Shown here: positions 1-8,557 of the stretch, piece by piece
Position numbering within the stretch: the first letter of the stretch is position 1
How the letters are laid out: each line of letters begins with the position of its first letter
DNA from: Phycicoccus sp. Root101
GTDB lineage: Bacteria; Actinomycetota; Actinomycetes; Actinomycetales; Dermatophilaceae
DNA: 64,000 nucleotides
Direction of reading: 5' to 3'
Assembly (NCBI RefSeq): GCF_001426245.1
Contig: NZ_LMCM01000005.1
Coordinates: 1 to 64,000, forward strand
The notes under the pieces: model-generated
The model's database searches: none
The model's input: the letters and a program-made list of their open reading frames with translations, nothing else
Told to the model about the DNA's origin: nothing
Position numbers and translations under genes: made by a program

Positions 1-54
1 GAAGTACTCGCCGCAGTACCCGTGCTTGAAGTACTCGCCGCAGTACCCGTGCTT
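1..54. repeat. 27-bp perfect tandem duplication
   Basis: Bases 1-27 are repeated exactly at 28-54. The unit is 27 bp, so the MCE reading frame is kept and nine residues are doubled. Because it sits exactly at the window edge it may be a contig-end assembly artefact rather than a true duplication. Confidence 0.9.
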
Positions 55-505
55 CACGCAGGCCCTCGTGGACTGGCGTCCGCGGATCGACGAGGCGTTC
101 CGGGACTCGCAGTTCCACATCACGGTGGAGGTCGCGCCGCAGCGTCCGGGGTACACCCCAGGGGAGGAGCCGCGCTGGGGCGAGCACCGGCCGGCGAGCT
201 GTGGGCTCCTGCCGCACCCGAGGACGTCCCAGGCCCGTCCCGTGCCGGGGAAGAAGTTCGACGACGGCACCGACAACGTGGGTGGTTACCCCTCCAACCC
301 GTCGTTCTCCGCCCTGCCGTCGATGTTCGCCGGTCCGTCGGGGGCGGCGGTGGCCGATCCCGACGCAGGGCTGGCCGGCACCACCCAGGAGCAGGCCGTC
401 GTGGGTGCCCTGCTGGACCCGGGGCGCGCGCCGTCCGCCATCACGACGTTGCTCGCAGGACCCATGCTGCGCGGGACGACCGTCTCGCAGTCACCCGGCC
501 GCTGA
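2..505 (+). CDS. MCE-family protein, C-terminal part (5' end outside window)
   Basis: The reading frame is open from the first bases of the window to a TGA at 503-505, so only the last ~167 residues are present. The segment with the YSPQYPC motif, the later PGYTPGEEP stretch and the Gly/Pro/Ser-rich tail resembles the C-terminal region of actinobacterial MCE (mammalian cell entry) proteins. These are exported, lipid-binding subunits of Mce lipid or sterol importers. Which Mce subunit (A-F) it is cannot be decided without the N-terminus. The first nine residues (KYSPQYPCL) are repeated immediately because of a 27-bp tandem duplication at the very edge of the window. Lipid import would fit the neighbouring oxidoreductase operon, but that link is inferred. 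Confidence 0.7.
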   Translation, partial: KYSPQYPCLKYSPQYPCFTQALVDWRPRIDEAFRDSQFHITVEVAPQRPGYTPGEEPRWGEHRPASCGLLPHPRTSQARPVPGKKFDDGTDNVGGYPSNPSFSALPSMFAGPSGAAVADPDAGLAGTTQEQAVVGALLDPGRAPSAITTLLAGPMLRGTTVSQSPGR

Positions 506-530
506 CCGGCTCGAACGGCTGCTGACCGGC

Positions 531-1202
531 TCACCCGGCCGACGGCACCAGGGCCGCCAGGCCGCCCCACACGCTCGAGACGACGATGTCCGTGGCGTCC
601 TCGACCCCGACGTCGGGCCGGGTGGTCCGCCACACGGCCAGCCGCTCGCACGCACCGATGACCACCTCGGCATACCCCTCGAGCAGGGTCTCGGGGACGC
701 CCGCGAGGGAGGGGGCGGCCCGGAAGGCCGCCACGGTCGCCGCGGACTGCTGCTCGCGGATGGACTCGATGAGCGGGCTCGCCTGGGAGGCGACGGCGCC
801 CTCCTGCTGGATGAGCACGAACGCGGTCGCGTGGCCGTCGATGAAGGTGAAGAACGCGTGGATGCCGGCGCGGAAGACCTCCTCGAGCGAGGCCGTCGGG
901 CCGACGGACTCCCACGCGGACTCGGTCGCCTCGCGCAGCTGGGTGCGGGCCCGGGTGATGCACGCCGACAGCAGCCCCTCCTTGGACCCGAAGTACTCGT
1001 AGATCAGGGGTTTGGTGACCCCGACCCGCTCGGCGATGTCCTCCATGGTCGTCGCGGAGTAGCCGTTCTCGGCGAACACGAGCTCGGCGACCGTGAGGAT
1101 CTGCTCCTCGCGCTGGGCGCGCGGCATCCGGACCCGGGTGGGCCGTGCGGAGGTCCCGGTGCGAGAGGCGGGGGCTCGACGGGAGGAGGTGGACGTGGGC
1201 AC
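531..1202 (-). CDS. TetR/AcrR-family transcriptional regulator
   Basis: Predicted 223-residue one-component repressor. The N-terminal TetR helix-turn-helix is clear (EEQILTVAELVFAENGYSATTMEDIA then a recognition helix ending VTKPLIYEYFGSKEGL), followed by an all-helical ligand-binding domain. The GTG at 1202 gives a ~25-residue Ser/Thr/Arg-rich extension. An in-frame ATG at 1127 (198 residues) would give the usual family length, so the start is uncertain. It is divergent from the monooxygenase/SDR operon, and a palindrome lies between them (1230-1248), which makes local repression and autoregulation likely. A near copy of that palindrome upstream of the aldehyde dehydrogenase gene at 59416 suggests a second target. 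Confidence 0.9.
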   Translation of the reverse strand: MPTSTSSRRAPASRTGTSARPTRVRMPRAQREEQILTVAELVFAENGYSATTMEDIAERVGVTKPLIYEYFGSKEGLLSACITRARTQLREATESAWESVGPTASLEEVFRAGIHAFFTFIDGHATAFVLIQQEGAVASQASPLIESIREQQSAATVAAFRAAPSLAGVPETLLEGYAEVVIGACERLAVWRTTRPDVGVEDATDIVVSSVWGGLAALVPSAG

Positions 1203-1229
1203 GCCCCGAAGCCTACCGCTACCGCCGGT

Positions 1230-1248
1230 AACTTACTGATGGTAAGTT
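1230..1248. promoter_or_regulatory. Probable TetR operator (AACTTAC-N5-GTAAGTT)
   Basis: A perfect 7-bp inverted repeat with a 5-bp centre (TGATG) lies between the divergent TetR and monooxygenase genes and ends 6 bp before the monooxygenase ATG. A second small palindrome, TACCG-C-CGGTA at 1220-1230, abuts it. No Shine-Dalgarno sequence is visible before the ATG at 1255, so that message may be leaderless, and repressor binding here would block it. Fourteen of the 19 bases recur at 59371-59389. Confidence 0.75.
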
Positions 1249-1254
1249 GCCTTC

Positions 1255-2745
1255 ATGGCCACTCCCCACCACCGGGTCGTCATCGTCGGCACCGGATTCT
1301 CAGGGCTCGGTATGGCGGTCCGGCTCGCCCAGCGCGGCGAGGACTTCGCCGTCCTCGAGCGGGCGGACGACGTGGGCGGCACCTGGCGCGACAACCGCTA
1401 CCCGGGCTGTGCCTGCGACGTGCCGTCCCGCCTGTACAGCTTCTCCTTCGACCAGAAGCCGGACTGGAGCCGCGACTACGCGACGGCCGACGAGATCTGG
1501 GGCTACCTGCGCGGGGTCGCCGACCGGTACGGCCTGCGCGACCGGATCACCTTCGGCGCCGACCTCGTGGCGGCCGAGTACGACACAGAGCGGGAGCACT
1601 GGGCGCTGACCGCGGCGGACGGGCGACGCTGGACCGCGGACGCCCTCGTCCTCGGGGTCGGTGCCCTGCACGAGCCTGCCCGTCCCGACATCCCCGGCCT
1701 GGACGACTTCGCCGGTGCGGTCATGCACACGGCGCAGTGGCCCGAGCGCGACGACCTGGACGGCCGACGCGTCGCGGTCGTCGGCACCGGTGCCAGCTCC
1801 GTGCAGCTCGTGCCCGAGCTCGCGCCACGGGCAGGGCACACCACGGTGTTCCAGCGCACCCCGGCGTGGACCCTCCCCAAGCGCGACCTGCCGTGGAGCG
1901 CCCGGCGCAAGACGGCCTTCCGTCGGCACCCGGGTCTGCAGCGGGCGGTGCGCTGGCTCACGTACTGGCGGATGGAGGCGCAGGCGCCGTTGTTCGTGCG
2001 GTTCCCCGTCATCGCCCGGGTGGCCGAGCGCATCGCGCGACGGGAGCTCGCGAAGTCGGTGCGCGACCCGCAGGTCCGGGCCGCCCTCACCCCCGACTAC
2101 ACGTTGGGCTGCAAGCGGATCCTGCTCTCCAGCACCTACTGGCCGGCCTTCGACCGCGACGACGTCACCCTCGTGACCGACCCCATCGAGCGGATCGAGC
2201 CGCAGGCGGTCGTCACCGCGGGCGGAGCCCGGCACGAGGTGGACGCGATCGTCCTCGGCACCGGGTTCTCGCTCACCGGCAGCTACGACCGCATGGGCAT
2301 CCGTGGGCTCGGGGGTCGCACCCTCGACGAGGCGTGGTCGCAGGGCGCGCACAGCCACCTCGGCATCACCGTCGCCGGGTTCCCCGAGCTCTACCTCCTG
2401 CTCGGGCCCAACACCGGGCTCGGCCACAGCTCGGTCGTCATGATGACCGAGTTCGCGAGCCGCTACATCCTGCAGGGACTCGACCGTGCCCATCGCGGTG
2501 CGCGCGTGACGACCGAGGCCGCGCAGGACGCCTTCACCGAGGAGATGCGCCGCAGGTCGCGCCACACCGTCTGGGCGACCGGCTGCAAGAGCTGGTACCT
2601 CGACCGGTTCGGCCACAACACCGCGCTCTGGCCCGGCTCGACCATCGCCTACTGGTGGCGCACACGGACGATGGACGACTCCGTGTTCGAGCCGGTCAGA
2701 GCAGAAACCGCCCGACGTCCCACGAAGGAATCCCTTGATGCGTAA
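1255..2745 (+). CDS. FAD-dependent monooxygenase, Baeyer-Villiger (type I) class
   Basis: 496 residues. The N-terminal FAD-binding motif is GTGFSG (G12-x-G14-x2-G17). The Baeyer-Villiger fingerprint FxGxxxHxxxW is present as F152-A-G154-AVM-H158-TAQ-W162, and a second dinucleotide motif (VVGTGASS) follows for NADPH. By family knowledge such enzymes insert oxygen next to a ketone to give an ester or lactone; the substrate is unknown. The gene overlaps the SDR gene by 8 bp. The FMO-SDR pair recalls the mycobacterial mymA arrangement. An SDR that oxidises an alcohol to a ketone would supply the monooxygenase, which is an inference from the pairing. Confidence 0.9.
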   Translation: MATPHHRVVIVGTGFSGLGMAVRLAQRGEDFAVLERADDVGGTWRDNRYPGCACDVPSRLYSFSFDQKPDWSRDYATADEIWGYLRGVADRYGLRDRITFGADLVAAEYDTEREHWALTAADGRRWTADALVLGVGALHEPARPDIPGLDDFAGAVMHTAQWPERDDLDGRRVAVVGTGASSVQLVPELAPRAGHTTVFQRTPAWTLPKRDLPWSARRKTAFRRHPGLQRAVRWLTYWRMEAQAPLFVRFPVIARVAERIARRELAKSVRDPQVRAALTPDYTLGCKRILLSSTYWPAFDRDDVTLVTDPIERIEPQAVVTAGGARHEVDAIVLGTGFSLTGSYDRMGIRGLGGRTLDEAWSQGAHSHLGITVAGFPELYLLLGPNTGLGHSSVVMMTEFASRYILQGLDRAHRGARVTTEAAQDAFTEEMRRRSRHTVWATGCKSWYLDRFGHNTALWPGSTIAYWWRTRTMDDSVFEPVRAETARRPTKESLDA

Positions 2746-3571
2746 GCCGTTCCAGCCCAAGGTCAGCATCGTCACCGGAGGCGCCTCCGGCATCGGCAAG
2801 GCCATCGCCGCGGAGCTCGTCGGTCGGGGCAGCCACGTCGTGCTGGCCGACCTCGACCTCGCGGGAGCCGAGGCGACGGCCGCCGAGCTCGGTCCGTGGT
2901 GCTCCGCCGTCGCCCTGGACGTGGCCGACGCGGCCGCCGTCCGGCAGGTCGTGCAGGACGTCGTCGCCGAGCACGGCCGCCTCGACGTGATGGTCAACAA
3001 CGCCGGCATCGGCCTGGGCGGCCTCCTCGAGGAGCTCGACCAGCGGCACTGGGACAAGGCCATCGACGTCAACCTGCGCGGCGTCATCAACGGCGTCACG
3101 GCGGCCTACGAGGTGATGCGCGTGCAGCGCAGCGGCCACATCCTCAACACCGCCTCACTGGCCGGCCTCATCCCGGCACCGTCGATGCTGCCGTACACGA
3201 CGACCAAGCACGCCGTGGTCGGGCTCTCGACGGCCCTGCGTGCCGAGGCCGCGTCGCTGGGCATCCAGGTCAGCGTGCTCTGCCCCGGTTTCGTCGACAC
3301 CCCGCTGCTCGACTCGATGTACGAGGCGCCGGCGAGCTTCGGCGGCAGCAGCGTCCGGTCGCGGGTCAGGATGCTGCAGCCGCGGTTCCTCACGGCCGAG
3401 CTCACGGCCAGGCGTGGCGTCGACGGGCTCGCGGCCAACAAGGCCGTCATCCCGGTCGGGGCCATGGCGCACGTGACGTGGCGCGGCCTGCGGTACGTCC
3501 CGGTCGTGACGCGGGCGGTCATCCAGCTGCAGGCCAGCGGCGCCCGGCGACTCGCGTCCCGGGGGCGCTGA
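2738..3571 (+). CDS. Short-chain dehydrogenase/reductase (SDR)
   Basis: 277 residues from the ATG at 2738, which has AAGGA at 2725-2729 eight bases upstream. A TTG immediately before it (2735) is less likely. Classical SDR features are visible: TGGASGIG cofactor loop at 13-20, NNAG in the middle, and the catalytic YxxxK as Y153-TTT-K157 preceded by a Ser. The family oxidises or reduces alcohol/ketone pairs with NAD(P)(H). The start overlaps the stop of the monooxygenase gene, so the two are translationally coupled and probably act on the same compound. Confidence 0.9.
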   Translation: MRKPFQPKVSIVTGGASGIGKAIAAELVGRGSHVVLADLDLAGAEATAAELGPWCSAVALDVADAAAVRQVVQDVVAEHGRLDVMVNNAGIGLGGLLEELDQRHWDKAIDVNLRGVINGVTAAYEVMRVQRSGHILNTASLAGLIPAPSMLPYTTTKHAVVGLSTALRAEAASLGIQVSVLCPGFVDTPLLDSMYEAPASFGGSSVRSRVRMLQPRFLTAELTARRGVDGLAANKAVIPVGAMAHVTWRGLRYVPVVTRAVIQLQASGARRLASRGR

Positions 3572-3590
3572 GCCGCGGCATACTGGGCCC

Positions 3591-3668
3591 GCCCCCGTGG
3601 CCCAACTGGCAGAGGCAGGCGACTTAAAATCGCCACAGGTGCGGGTTCGACCCCCGTCGGGGGCACCA
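3591..3668 (+). tRNA. tRNA with UAA anticodon (Leu by anticodon; short variable loop)
   Basis: A complete cloverleaf can be folded. The acceptor stem is GCCCCCG/CGGGGGC, the anticodon stem GGCGA/TCGCC closes the loop CTTAAAA (anticodon TAA), the T arm carries TTCGACC, and ACCA is encoded at 3665-3668. The D arm (GCCC...GGCAGAGGC) looks leucine-like with a short stem. The variable region is only about six bases (ACAGGT), whereas bacterial tRNA-Leu normally has a long variable arm. Decoding as leucine is therefore by anticodon only. Confidence 0.85.
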
Positions 3669-3706
3669 GTGCACCAACCCCGTGCGCCGCGTGGCCCCGA
3701 GGTCGC

Positions 3707-4825
3707 TCAGAGGTCGACGTCCACCCACAGCGCCGCGTGGTCCGATGCGGCGTCCTGCTCGCGGGTCAGGGTCGGGTACATCTCCCAGCGCCGTGAGGCG
3801 GTCCAGACGCCCTTACGGAAGATGCCACCGGCCGTGATCGACGTGAAGACGGCCGGCGAGCACAGGATGTAGTCGATCTTGTTGGCCGTCCGACCGGTCG
3901 TGTACGTGCCGGGGTAGCCGCCGTCGTCGAACGAGGGGTGCGCCGAGACGTCCCTGAGGTCCGACGGAGCGCTCGACGTGCCGACGAGCAGGGGTGCCAG
4001 GGGAGCCGAGCCCGGGAAGTCGTTGAGGTCGCCGAGGACGACCACGTGCTCGTGTCCCTCGGCCCGTCGCTGCCGGTAGATCTCCGCCACGCGCTCGGCC
4101 TGCCGACGTCGGCGGGTGTCCGACTCCGATGCCTTGCCGTACCCCTTGGACTTGAAGTGGTTGACCAGGACGAGGAGCCGCCCACCGCCGGGCAGGCTGA
4201 CGGAGTACTCCGGGCAGTCCCGCCCGAAGATCGGGCCTGCGAGGTCGGCGTCGTCGACGTGGCTGACGATGCCTTCGATCGGGTGGTCCCCGCGCGTCAT
4301 GATGCCGACGTCGATGCCCCGGTCGTCGTTGCCGTCGACGAGCATGACGTGGCCGTAGATGCGGTCGCTGACGGGGCGCAGCAGGTCGACGTTGAAGCGT
4401 TGCAGGGCGATGCGGCTCTCCGCCTCGACCACGCCCAGCACGTCCGCGGCCAGGTCGTGCACCACCAGCGCGGTGTGGTGGGTCGCGAGCTCGGTGACGG
4501 CTTGGGTCCGCAGCTCCAGCCAGCCGACCCAGTCGCGGCGTCCCTCGGCGACCACCGTGAGTCCGCCGGCGCGAGGCCGGCTGAGCAGCCGTCCGCGGTT
4601 CTGCCGGAGCGTGACGTAGGTCCCCGAGTCGGACTTCTCGAGGCCGAGGTCGACGAGCAGCAGGGCGATGAGCGCCTTGTCGTCCGCGGTGTACGTCGGC
4701 CGCTGCAGCAGCCGGGTCAGGCGCGCGTACTTCTCCAGCAGGGTGCGGTGCGTCGACCAGTCGTCGCCGCCCAGGAGCCTGGCTCGATCGAAGAGGTTCT
4801 CCACGTTGAAGCTCGCGATCCGCAC
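3707..4825 (-). CDS. Endonuclease/exonuclease/phosphatase (EEP) family protein
   Basis: 372 residues if started at the GTG at 4825. The N-terminal SFNVENLF, the central NHFKSKG, the GDLNDFPGS block and the C-terminal SDHAALW are the metal-binding and catalytic motifs of the DNase I/EEP fold. The fold cleaves phosphodiester or phosphomonoester bonds in nucleic acids, inositol phosphates or lipids; the substrate here is unknown. No signal peptide is visible. The GGAGG upstream is only one or two bases from the GTG, so the start is uncertain. It is divergent from the Bax-inhibitor gene. Confidence 0.8.
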   Translation of the reverse strand: MRIASFNVENLFDRARLLGGDDWSTHRTLLEKYARLTRLLQRPTYTADDKALIALLLVDLGLEKSDSGTYVTLRQNRGRLLSRPRAGGLTVVAEGRRDWVGWLELRTQAVTELATHHTALVVHDLAADVLGVVEAESRIALQRFNVDLLRPVSDRIYGHVMLVDGNDDRGIDVGIMTRGDHPIEGIVSHVDDADLAGPIFGRDCPEYSVSLPGGGRLLVLVNHFKSKGYGKASESDTRRRRQAERVAEIYRQRRAEGHEHVVVLGDLNDFPGSAPLAPLLVGTSSAPSDLRDVSAHPSFDDGGYPGTYTTGRTANKIDYILCSPAVFTSITAGGIFRKGVWTASRRWEMYPTLTREQDAASDHAALWVDVDL

Positions 4826-4990
4826 ACCTCCAGCGTCCTCCGCGCCGGCCGCGCGGCGCCATACCCGGCAGGTGAAATCTCCGGCGCACCCACAGGTGGC
4901 GTTGCACGGGAACTCTGGGGTGGGTCCCACGCGTAGTCTGGGGTGAGCGGCCGACCGCAGGGCCGCACGACGCCCCTCAAGGAGCAACGC

Positions 4991-5842
4991 ATGGCCAGCA
5001 ACCCGGTGTTCGACCGGATCGAGAAGGAATCCCGTCAGGGCTACGCAGGCTTCGGCCGCGCGCCCCAGCAGCCGAGCGCCCCCGCGGGCGCGGGCCCGAT
5101 GACGCCCCAGCAGCTGCAGGACCTCTACAACCAGCCGGCCGCCGGCCCGGCGCAGATGCGCCGCCTCACCATCGACGACGTCGTCATGAAGACGACGGGC
5201 CTGTTCGCCATCGTCGTGGTCGTGGCTGCGATCGCCTGGCAGCTCACGCCCTCGATCGGGATGCCGCTGCTGCTCGGTGGCATCGTCGCCACCCTGGTGC
5301 TCGGCCTGGTCATCGCGTTCAGGAAGACCGTGAGCGTCCCGCTCATCGTCGCGTATGCCGTGTTCGAGGGCCTGCTCGTCGGCTCCATCAGCTACGTCTA
5401 CGCCACGGCCTTCGACGCGCCCGGCACCCCGGTGTTCCGCGGGATCGTCGCCCAGGCGGTGCTGGCGACGCTGTCCGTGTTCGCGGGCATGCTCATCGCC
5501 TACAAGACCGGCATCATCAAGGTCACCGAGAAGTTCCGCCGCATCGTCACCATGGCGGTCATCGGCTACGCGATCTTCGCGCTGATCAACCTCGTCTACG
5601 CCCTCGTCACCAACACCGCGTTCGGCATCGGCGGCTCCGGCCCGCTCGGCATCGGCATCTCGCTGTTCGCCATCGGCCTCGCCTCCGCCATGCTGGCCGT
5701 CGACTTCGACTCGATCGACCGCGCCATCGCGGCCGGTGCGCCGGAGAAGTACTCGTGGCTGCTCGCGCACGGGCTCATCGTGACGCTCGTGTGGCTGTAC
5801 CTCGAGATCCTGCGGCTGCTCGGTCGCCTTCGCAACAACTAG
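4991..5842 (+). CDS. Bax inhibitor-1/YccA family integral membrane protein
   Basis: 283 residues starting at ATG 4991, with AAGGAG about 7 bp upstream. The first ~60 residues are polar and Gln/Pro/Ala-rich. About seven hydrophobic helices follow, with the family pattern YAVFEGLLVGSIS and a C-terminal membrane stretch ending LYLEILRLLGRLRNN. Family members are membrane proteins implicated in ion (Ca2+/H+) leak and stress responses; the exact role in actinobacteria is not established. The next gene starts 9 bp downstream on the same strand. Confidence 0.9.
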   Translation: MASNPVFDRIEKESRQGYAGFGRAPQQPSAPAGAGPMTPQQLQDLYNQPAAGPAQMRRLTIDDVVMKTTGLFAIVVVVAAIAWQLTPSIGMPLLLGGIVATLVLGLVIAFRKTVSVPLIVAYAVFEGLLVGSISYVYATAFDAPGTPVFRGIVAQAVLATLSVFAGMLIAYKTGIIKVTEKFRRIVTMAVIGYAIFALINLVYALVTNTAFGIGGSGPLGIGISLFAIGLASAMLAVDFDSIDRAIAAGAPEKYSWLLAHGLIVTLVWLYLEILRLLGRLRNN

Positions 5843-5851
5843 CATTCGGCT

Positions 5852-6136
5852 GTGCCCCCGAGATCACCTGTCCCGCAGGAGGTCTCGACACAACTCCAGC
5901 GCGTGGTCCGACGGTGGCATCAGCTGCCGTTGGACCACGCGCTTCGTTGTGTCCCGACGGTGCGGGCCCTGCTCGACGACCTCGCGGGTGACGACGCCCC
6001 GCTGCTGCCAGACCTCGGACCCGGCGCCCTGATGGACCAGCTGACAGTCCTCGTCCACGATGCCTGCGCAGCAGGAGACCCCGGAGCCGACGACCTGTCG
6101 TCGCGGCTCCGGGGCCTCCTGGCGGACCTCAGCTGA
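5852..6136 (+). CDS. Small conserved hypothetical protein
   Basis: 94 residues from a GTG nine bases after the Bax-inhibitor stop. The protein is soluble and mostly helical by eye, Leu/Asp/Ala-rich, with no motif I recognise. Its last 8 bases overlap the end of the convergent thiolase gene. The close spacing suggests co-transcription with the upstream membrane-protein gene. Function unknown. Confidence 0.6.
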   Translation: MPPRSPVPQEVSTQLQRVVRRWHQLPLDHALRCVPTVRALLDDLAGDDAPLLPDLGPGALMDQLTVLVHDACAAGDPGADDLSSRLRGLLADLS

Positions 6137-7352
6137 GGCGCTCGTAGATGATGGCCATGCCCTGGCCGCCACCGACGCACATCGTCTCGAGGCCGAACTG
6201 GCCGTCACGCGCGGACAACCCGTTGAGCAGGGTCGTCGTGATGCGGGCGCCCGTGGACCCGAACGGGTGGCCGAGGGCGATGGCCCCACCGTGGACGTTG
6301 AGCTTGTCGAAGTCCATGCCCAGCTCGTCCGCCGAGGGCAGCACCTGCGCGGCGAACGCCTCGTTGATCTCGTAGAGGTCCATGTCCCCGATGGTCATGC
6401 CGGCCCGGGCCAGCGCCTGGCGCGAGGCCTCGACGGGGCCGAGGCCCATGATCTCGGGCGAGAGGCCGGAGACGCCGGTCGACACGACGCGGGCGAGGGG
6501 GGTGAGCCCCAGCTCGGCGGCCCTGGTGTCGCTCATGACGACGACCGCCGCGGCGCCGTCGTTGAGGGGGCAGCAGTTGCCGGCCGTGATGGTGCCCTGC
6601 TCGCGGAACACGGGGTTGAGTCCCTGCAGCGCCTCGAGGGTGACGCCGGAGCGGGGACCGTCGTCCTTGCTGACGACGGTGCCGTCGGGCAGCGTGACCG
6701 GGGCGATCTCGCGCTCGAAGAACCCGTCGGCGATGGCCTTCTCCGCACGGTTCTGCGACGAGACGCCCCACTCGTCCTGGCGCTCCCGGCTGATGCCCTT
6801 GAGGGTCGCGACGTTCTCGGCGGTCTGGCCCATGGACAGGTAGACGTCGGGGACGAGGCCCTGCTCGCGGGGGTCGGTCCAGGTCCCGTTCGACTTCGCG
6901 ATGGCTTCGCTGCGCTCCTGCGCGGGCTTGAACGCGGGGTTCTGGTCGTCGCCCGCCGAGCCGCCCGCACCGGCCCAGTTGGTGTACTGCGAGACGCACT
7001 CGACGCCACCGGAGAGGAAGATGTCGCCCTCGCCGGCCTTGATCGCGTGGTAGGCCATGCGGGTCGTCTGCACCGAGGAGGCGCAGAACCGGTTGATCGT
7101 CGAGCCCGGCAGGCCGTCGAACCCGGCGAGCACGGAGATGACGCGCGCCATGTTGGAGCCGTGGCGGCCGGACGGCTCGGCGCAGCCCCAGTAGAGGTCC
7201 TCGACCAGGGTCGGGTCGAGCTCGGGGATCTTGGCCAGCGCGGCACGGATGACCTGCACCGACAGGTCGTCGGGGCGGATCTCCTTGAGCGAGCCCTTGA
7301 ACGCCCGGCCGATCGGCGTGCGGGCGGTGGAGACGATGACGGCTTCGGTCAC
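6129..7352 (-). CDS. Acetyl-CoA C-acyltransferase (thiolase)
   Basis: 407 residues from a GTG at 7352 preceded by GAGGAGG at 8 bp. The nucleophilic cysteine is C90 in NRFCASS. The C-terminal GGAIALGHPFGSTG and CVGGGQGMA blocks carry the catalytic His and second Cys. It cleaves 3-ketoacyl-CoA or condenses acetyl-CoA units, acting in fatty-acid beta-oxidation in the cytoplasm. Gene order (thiolase, SGNH hydrolase, then cbs) resembles mycobacterial fadA3-Rv1075c-Rv1077. The exact chain-length specificity cannot be read from the sequence. Confidence 0.93.
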   Translation of the reverse strand: MTEAVIVSTARTPIGRAFKGSLKEIRPDDLSVQVIRAALAKIPELDPTLVEDLYWGCAEPSGRHGSNMARVISVLAGFDGLPGSTINRFCASSVQTTRMAYHAIKAGEGDIFLSGGVECVSQYTNWAGAGGSAGDDQNPAFKPAQERSEAIAKSNGTWTDPREQGLVPDVYLSMGQTAENVATLKGISRERQDEWGVSSQNRAEKAIADGFFEREIAPVTLPDGTVVSKDDGPRSGVTLEALQGLNPVFREQGTITAGNCCPLNDGAAAVVVMSDTRAAELGLTPLARVVSTGVSGLSPEIMGLGPVEASRQALARAGMTIGDMDLYEINEAFAAQVLPSADELGMDFDKLNVHGGAIALGHPFGSTGARITTTLLNGLSARDGQFGLETMCVGGGQGMAIIYERLS

Positions 7353-7396
7353 GGGGGTTCCTCCTCGTCGAGGGCGACCGCCGGGTGAGCGGTCGC

Positions 7397-8557
7397 TTAG
7401 TCAGCCTCGATGGTATGCCGTGCGGCCTCGTCCGGGCGCGGGTCACCCGGTGTGGCCTTGCTCTCGCCGGGCGCGTCAGGGGAGGGCGCGTCGCCCGACG
7501 GCGGCACGTCGCCGGTCCCGGTCGGGGTGCCGTCGGGGGAGGGGCTGTCGTCCTGGCGGTCGGGGACGGGGTCGTGCGGGCGTCGCAGCAGCTTGGCCCA
7601 GCGACCACGCGGGCCCCGGGCCTGGCCGGCGATCTGGGTGGCGCTCACCTCCGTGCCGGGGTCGCGCACGGCATACGTGGCCGCGACGGCGACGGGGCCG
7701 ACGCCCTCGCCGCGCCGGGAGTCGGGCAGCCGGTCGTCGTCGCCCTCCCCGGACCACACGCCGAGCGCGGCGTACACGCTGGGCAGGAGGGCGGCCGCGG
7801 CGCGGGCGTACCCGGCCGGGGACGGGTGGAAGCGGTCGGCGCTGAACATCTCCTTGGGGCGCTCGTAGAACTCCGGCCCCAGCAGGTCGCCGAGGGACAC
7901 GGTCCGCCCGCCGGCCTCGACCACCGCGACGGTCTGGGCGGCGGCGAGGTCGCGCGACCAGCGGCGGCCGATGAGGCGCAGCGGCTGGGGGATCGGCTCG
8001 ATGGTGCCGAGGTCCGGGCAGGTGCCGACGACGACCTCGGTGCCGAGTGTGCGCAGCGAGCGCACCACCGTCTCGAGGTGGCGCACCGCGATGGCCTTGT
8101 CGATCCGGTGGGTGACGTCGTTGGCGCCGATCATGATGACGGCGACGTGGGGTCGGGGGACCCGGTCGAGCGCGTTGGCGAGCTGCAGCTCCAGCCCCGA
8201 CGACTCGGAGCCGACGACGGCGGTGTTGGTGAGGCGGACCGGGCGGCCGGTGAGGGCCGAGACGCCGTTGGCGATGATCGCCCCCACGGTCTGGTGGGGG
8301 GTGTCGGCGCCCATCCCCGCCGCGGAGGAGTCGCCGAGCACGATGAGCTCGACCGGCTCGCCGAACCCCGCGCCATACGTGCCGTTGTCGTCGGGTGCGC
8401 CGTCGAAGGGCTGGCCGACGAGCCGTCGGGCGATCCGGGCCTCGACCTTGAGGACGCCGTAGCCGAGCGCGCCGAGGGCGCCGATCCCTGCCGCGAGCCC
8501 GCCACCGCCGTATGCCGCGGTGGCGGCGATCCTGCGTGCCCTGCGTGCCCGACCCAT
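7397..8557 (-). CDS. SGNH/GDSL-family hydrolase with N-terminal hydrophobic segment
   Basis: 386 residues from ATG 8557. AGGAGG is six bases upstream, better placed for this ATG than for the GTG at 8560. An Arg-rich start and a Gly/Ala-rich hydrophobic stretch (residues ~12-35) suggest a membrane anchor or signal. SGNH blocks follow: GDSSAAG (nucleophile Ser), GANDVT (Asn) and DRFHPS (Asp/His). The last ~100 residues are disordered, Pro/Asp/Gly-rich. The family hydrolyses esters or acyl groups on lipids or polysaccharides; the substrate is unknown. It is divergent from cbs. Confidence 0.85.
   Translation of the reverse strand: MGRARRARRIAATAAYGGGGLAAGIGALGALGYGVLKVEARIARRLVGQPFDGAPDDNGTYGAGFGEPVELIVLGDSSAAGMGADTPHQTVGAIIANGVSALTGRPVRLTNTAVVGSESSGLELQLANALDRVPRPHVAVIMIGANDVTHRIDKAIAVRHLETVVRSLRTLGTEVVVGTCPDLGTIEPIPQPLRLIGRRWSRDLAAAQTVAVVEAGGRTVSLGDLLGPEFYERPKEMFSADRFHPSPAGYARAAAALLPSVYAALGVWSGEGDDDRLPDSRRGEGVGPVAVAATYAVRDPGTEVSATQIAGQARGPRGRWAKLLRRPHDPVPDRQDDSPSPDGTPTGTGDVPPSGDAPSPDAPGESKATPGDPRPDEAARHTIEAD

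Noticed and set aside
201-2738. 845-residue open frame across the TetR and monooxygenase genes
   Set aside because: Pro/Arg/Gly-rich composition, no domain, and it overlaps two genes with clear motifs; a GC-rich shadow frame.
3591-3668. tRNA as integration (att) site of a genomic island
   Set aside because: No integrase and no direct repeat of the tRNA 3' end were noticed in the flanking genes, which are ordinary chromosomal genes.
4826-5845. N-terminal extension of the EEP protein (712-residue frame)
   Set aside because: The extension is Asp/Glu/Arg/Gly-rich and antisense to the Bax-inhibitor gene; homology begins at the GTG at 4825.
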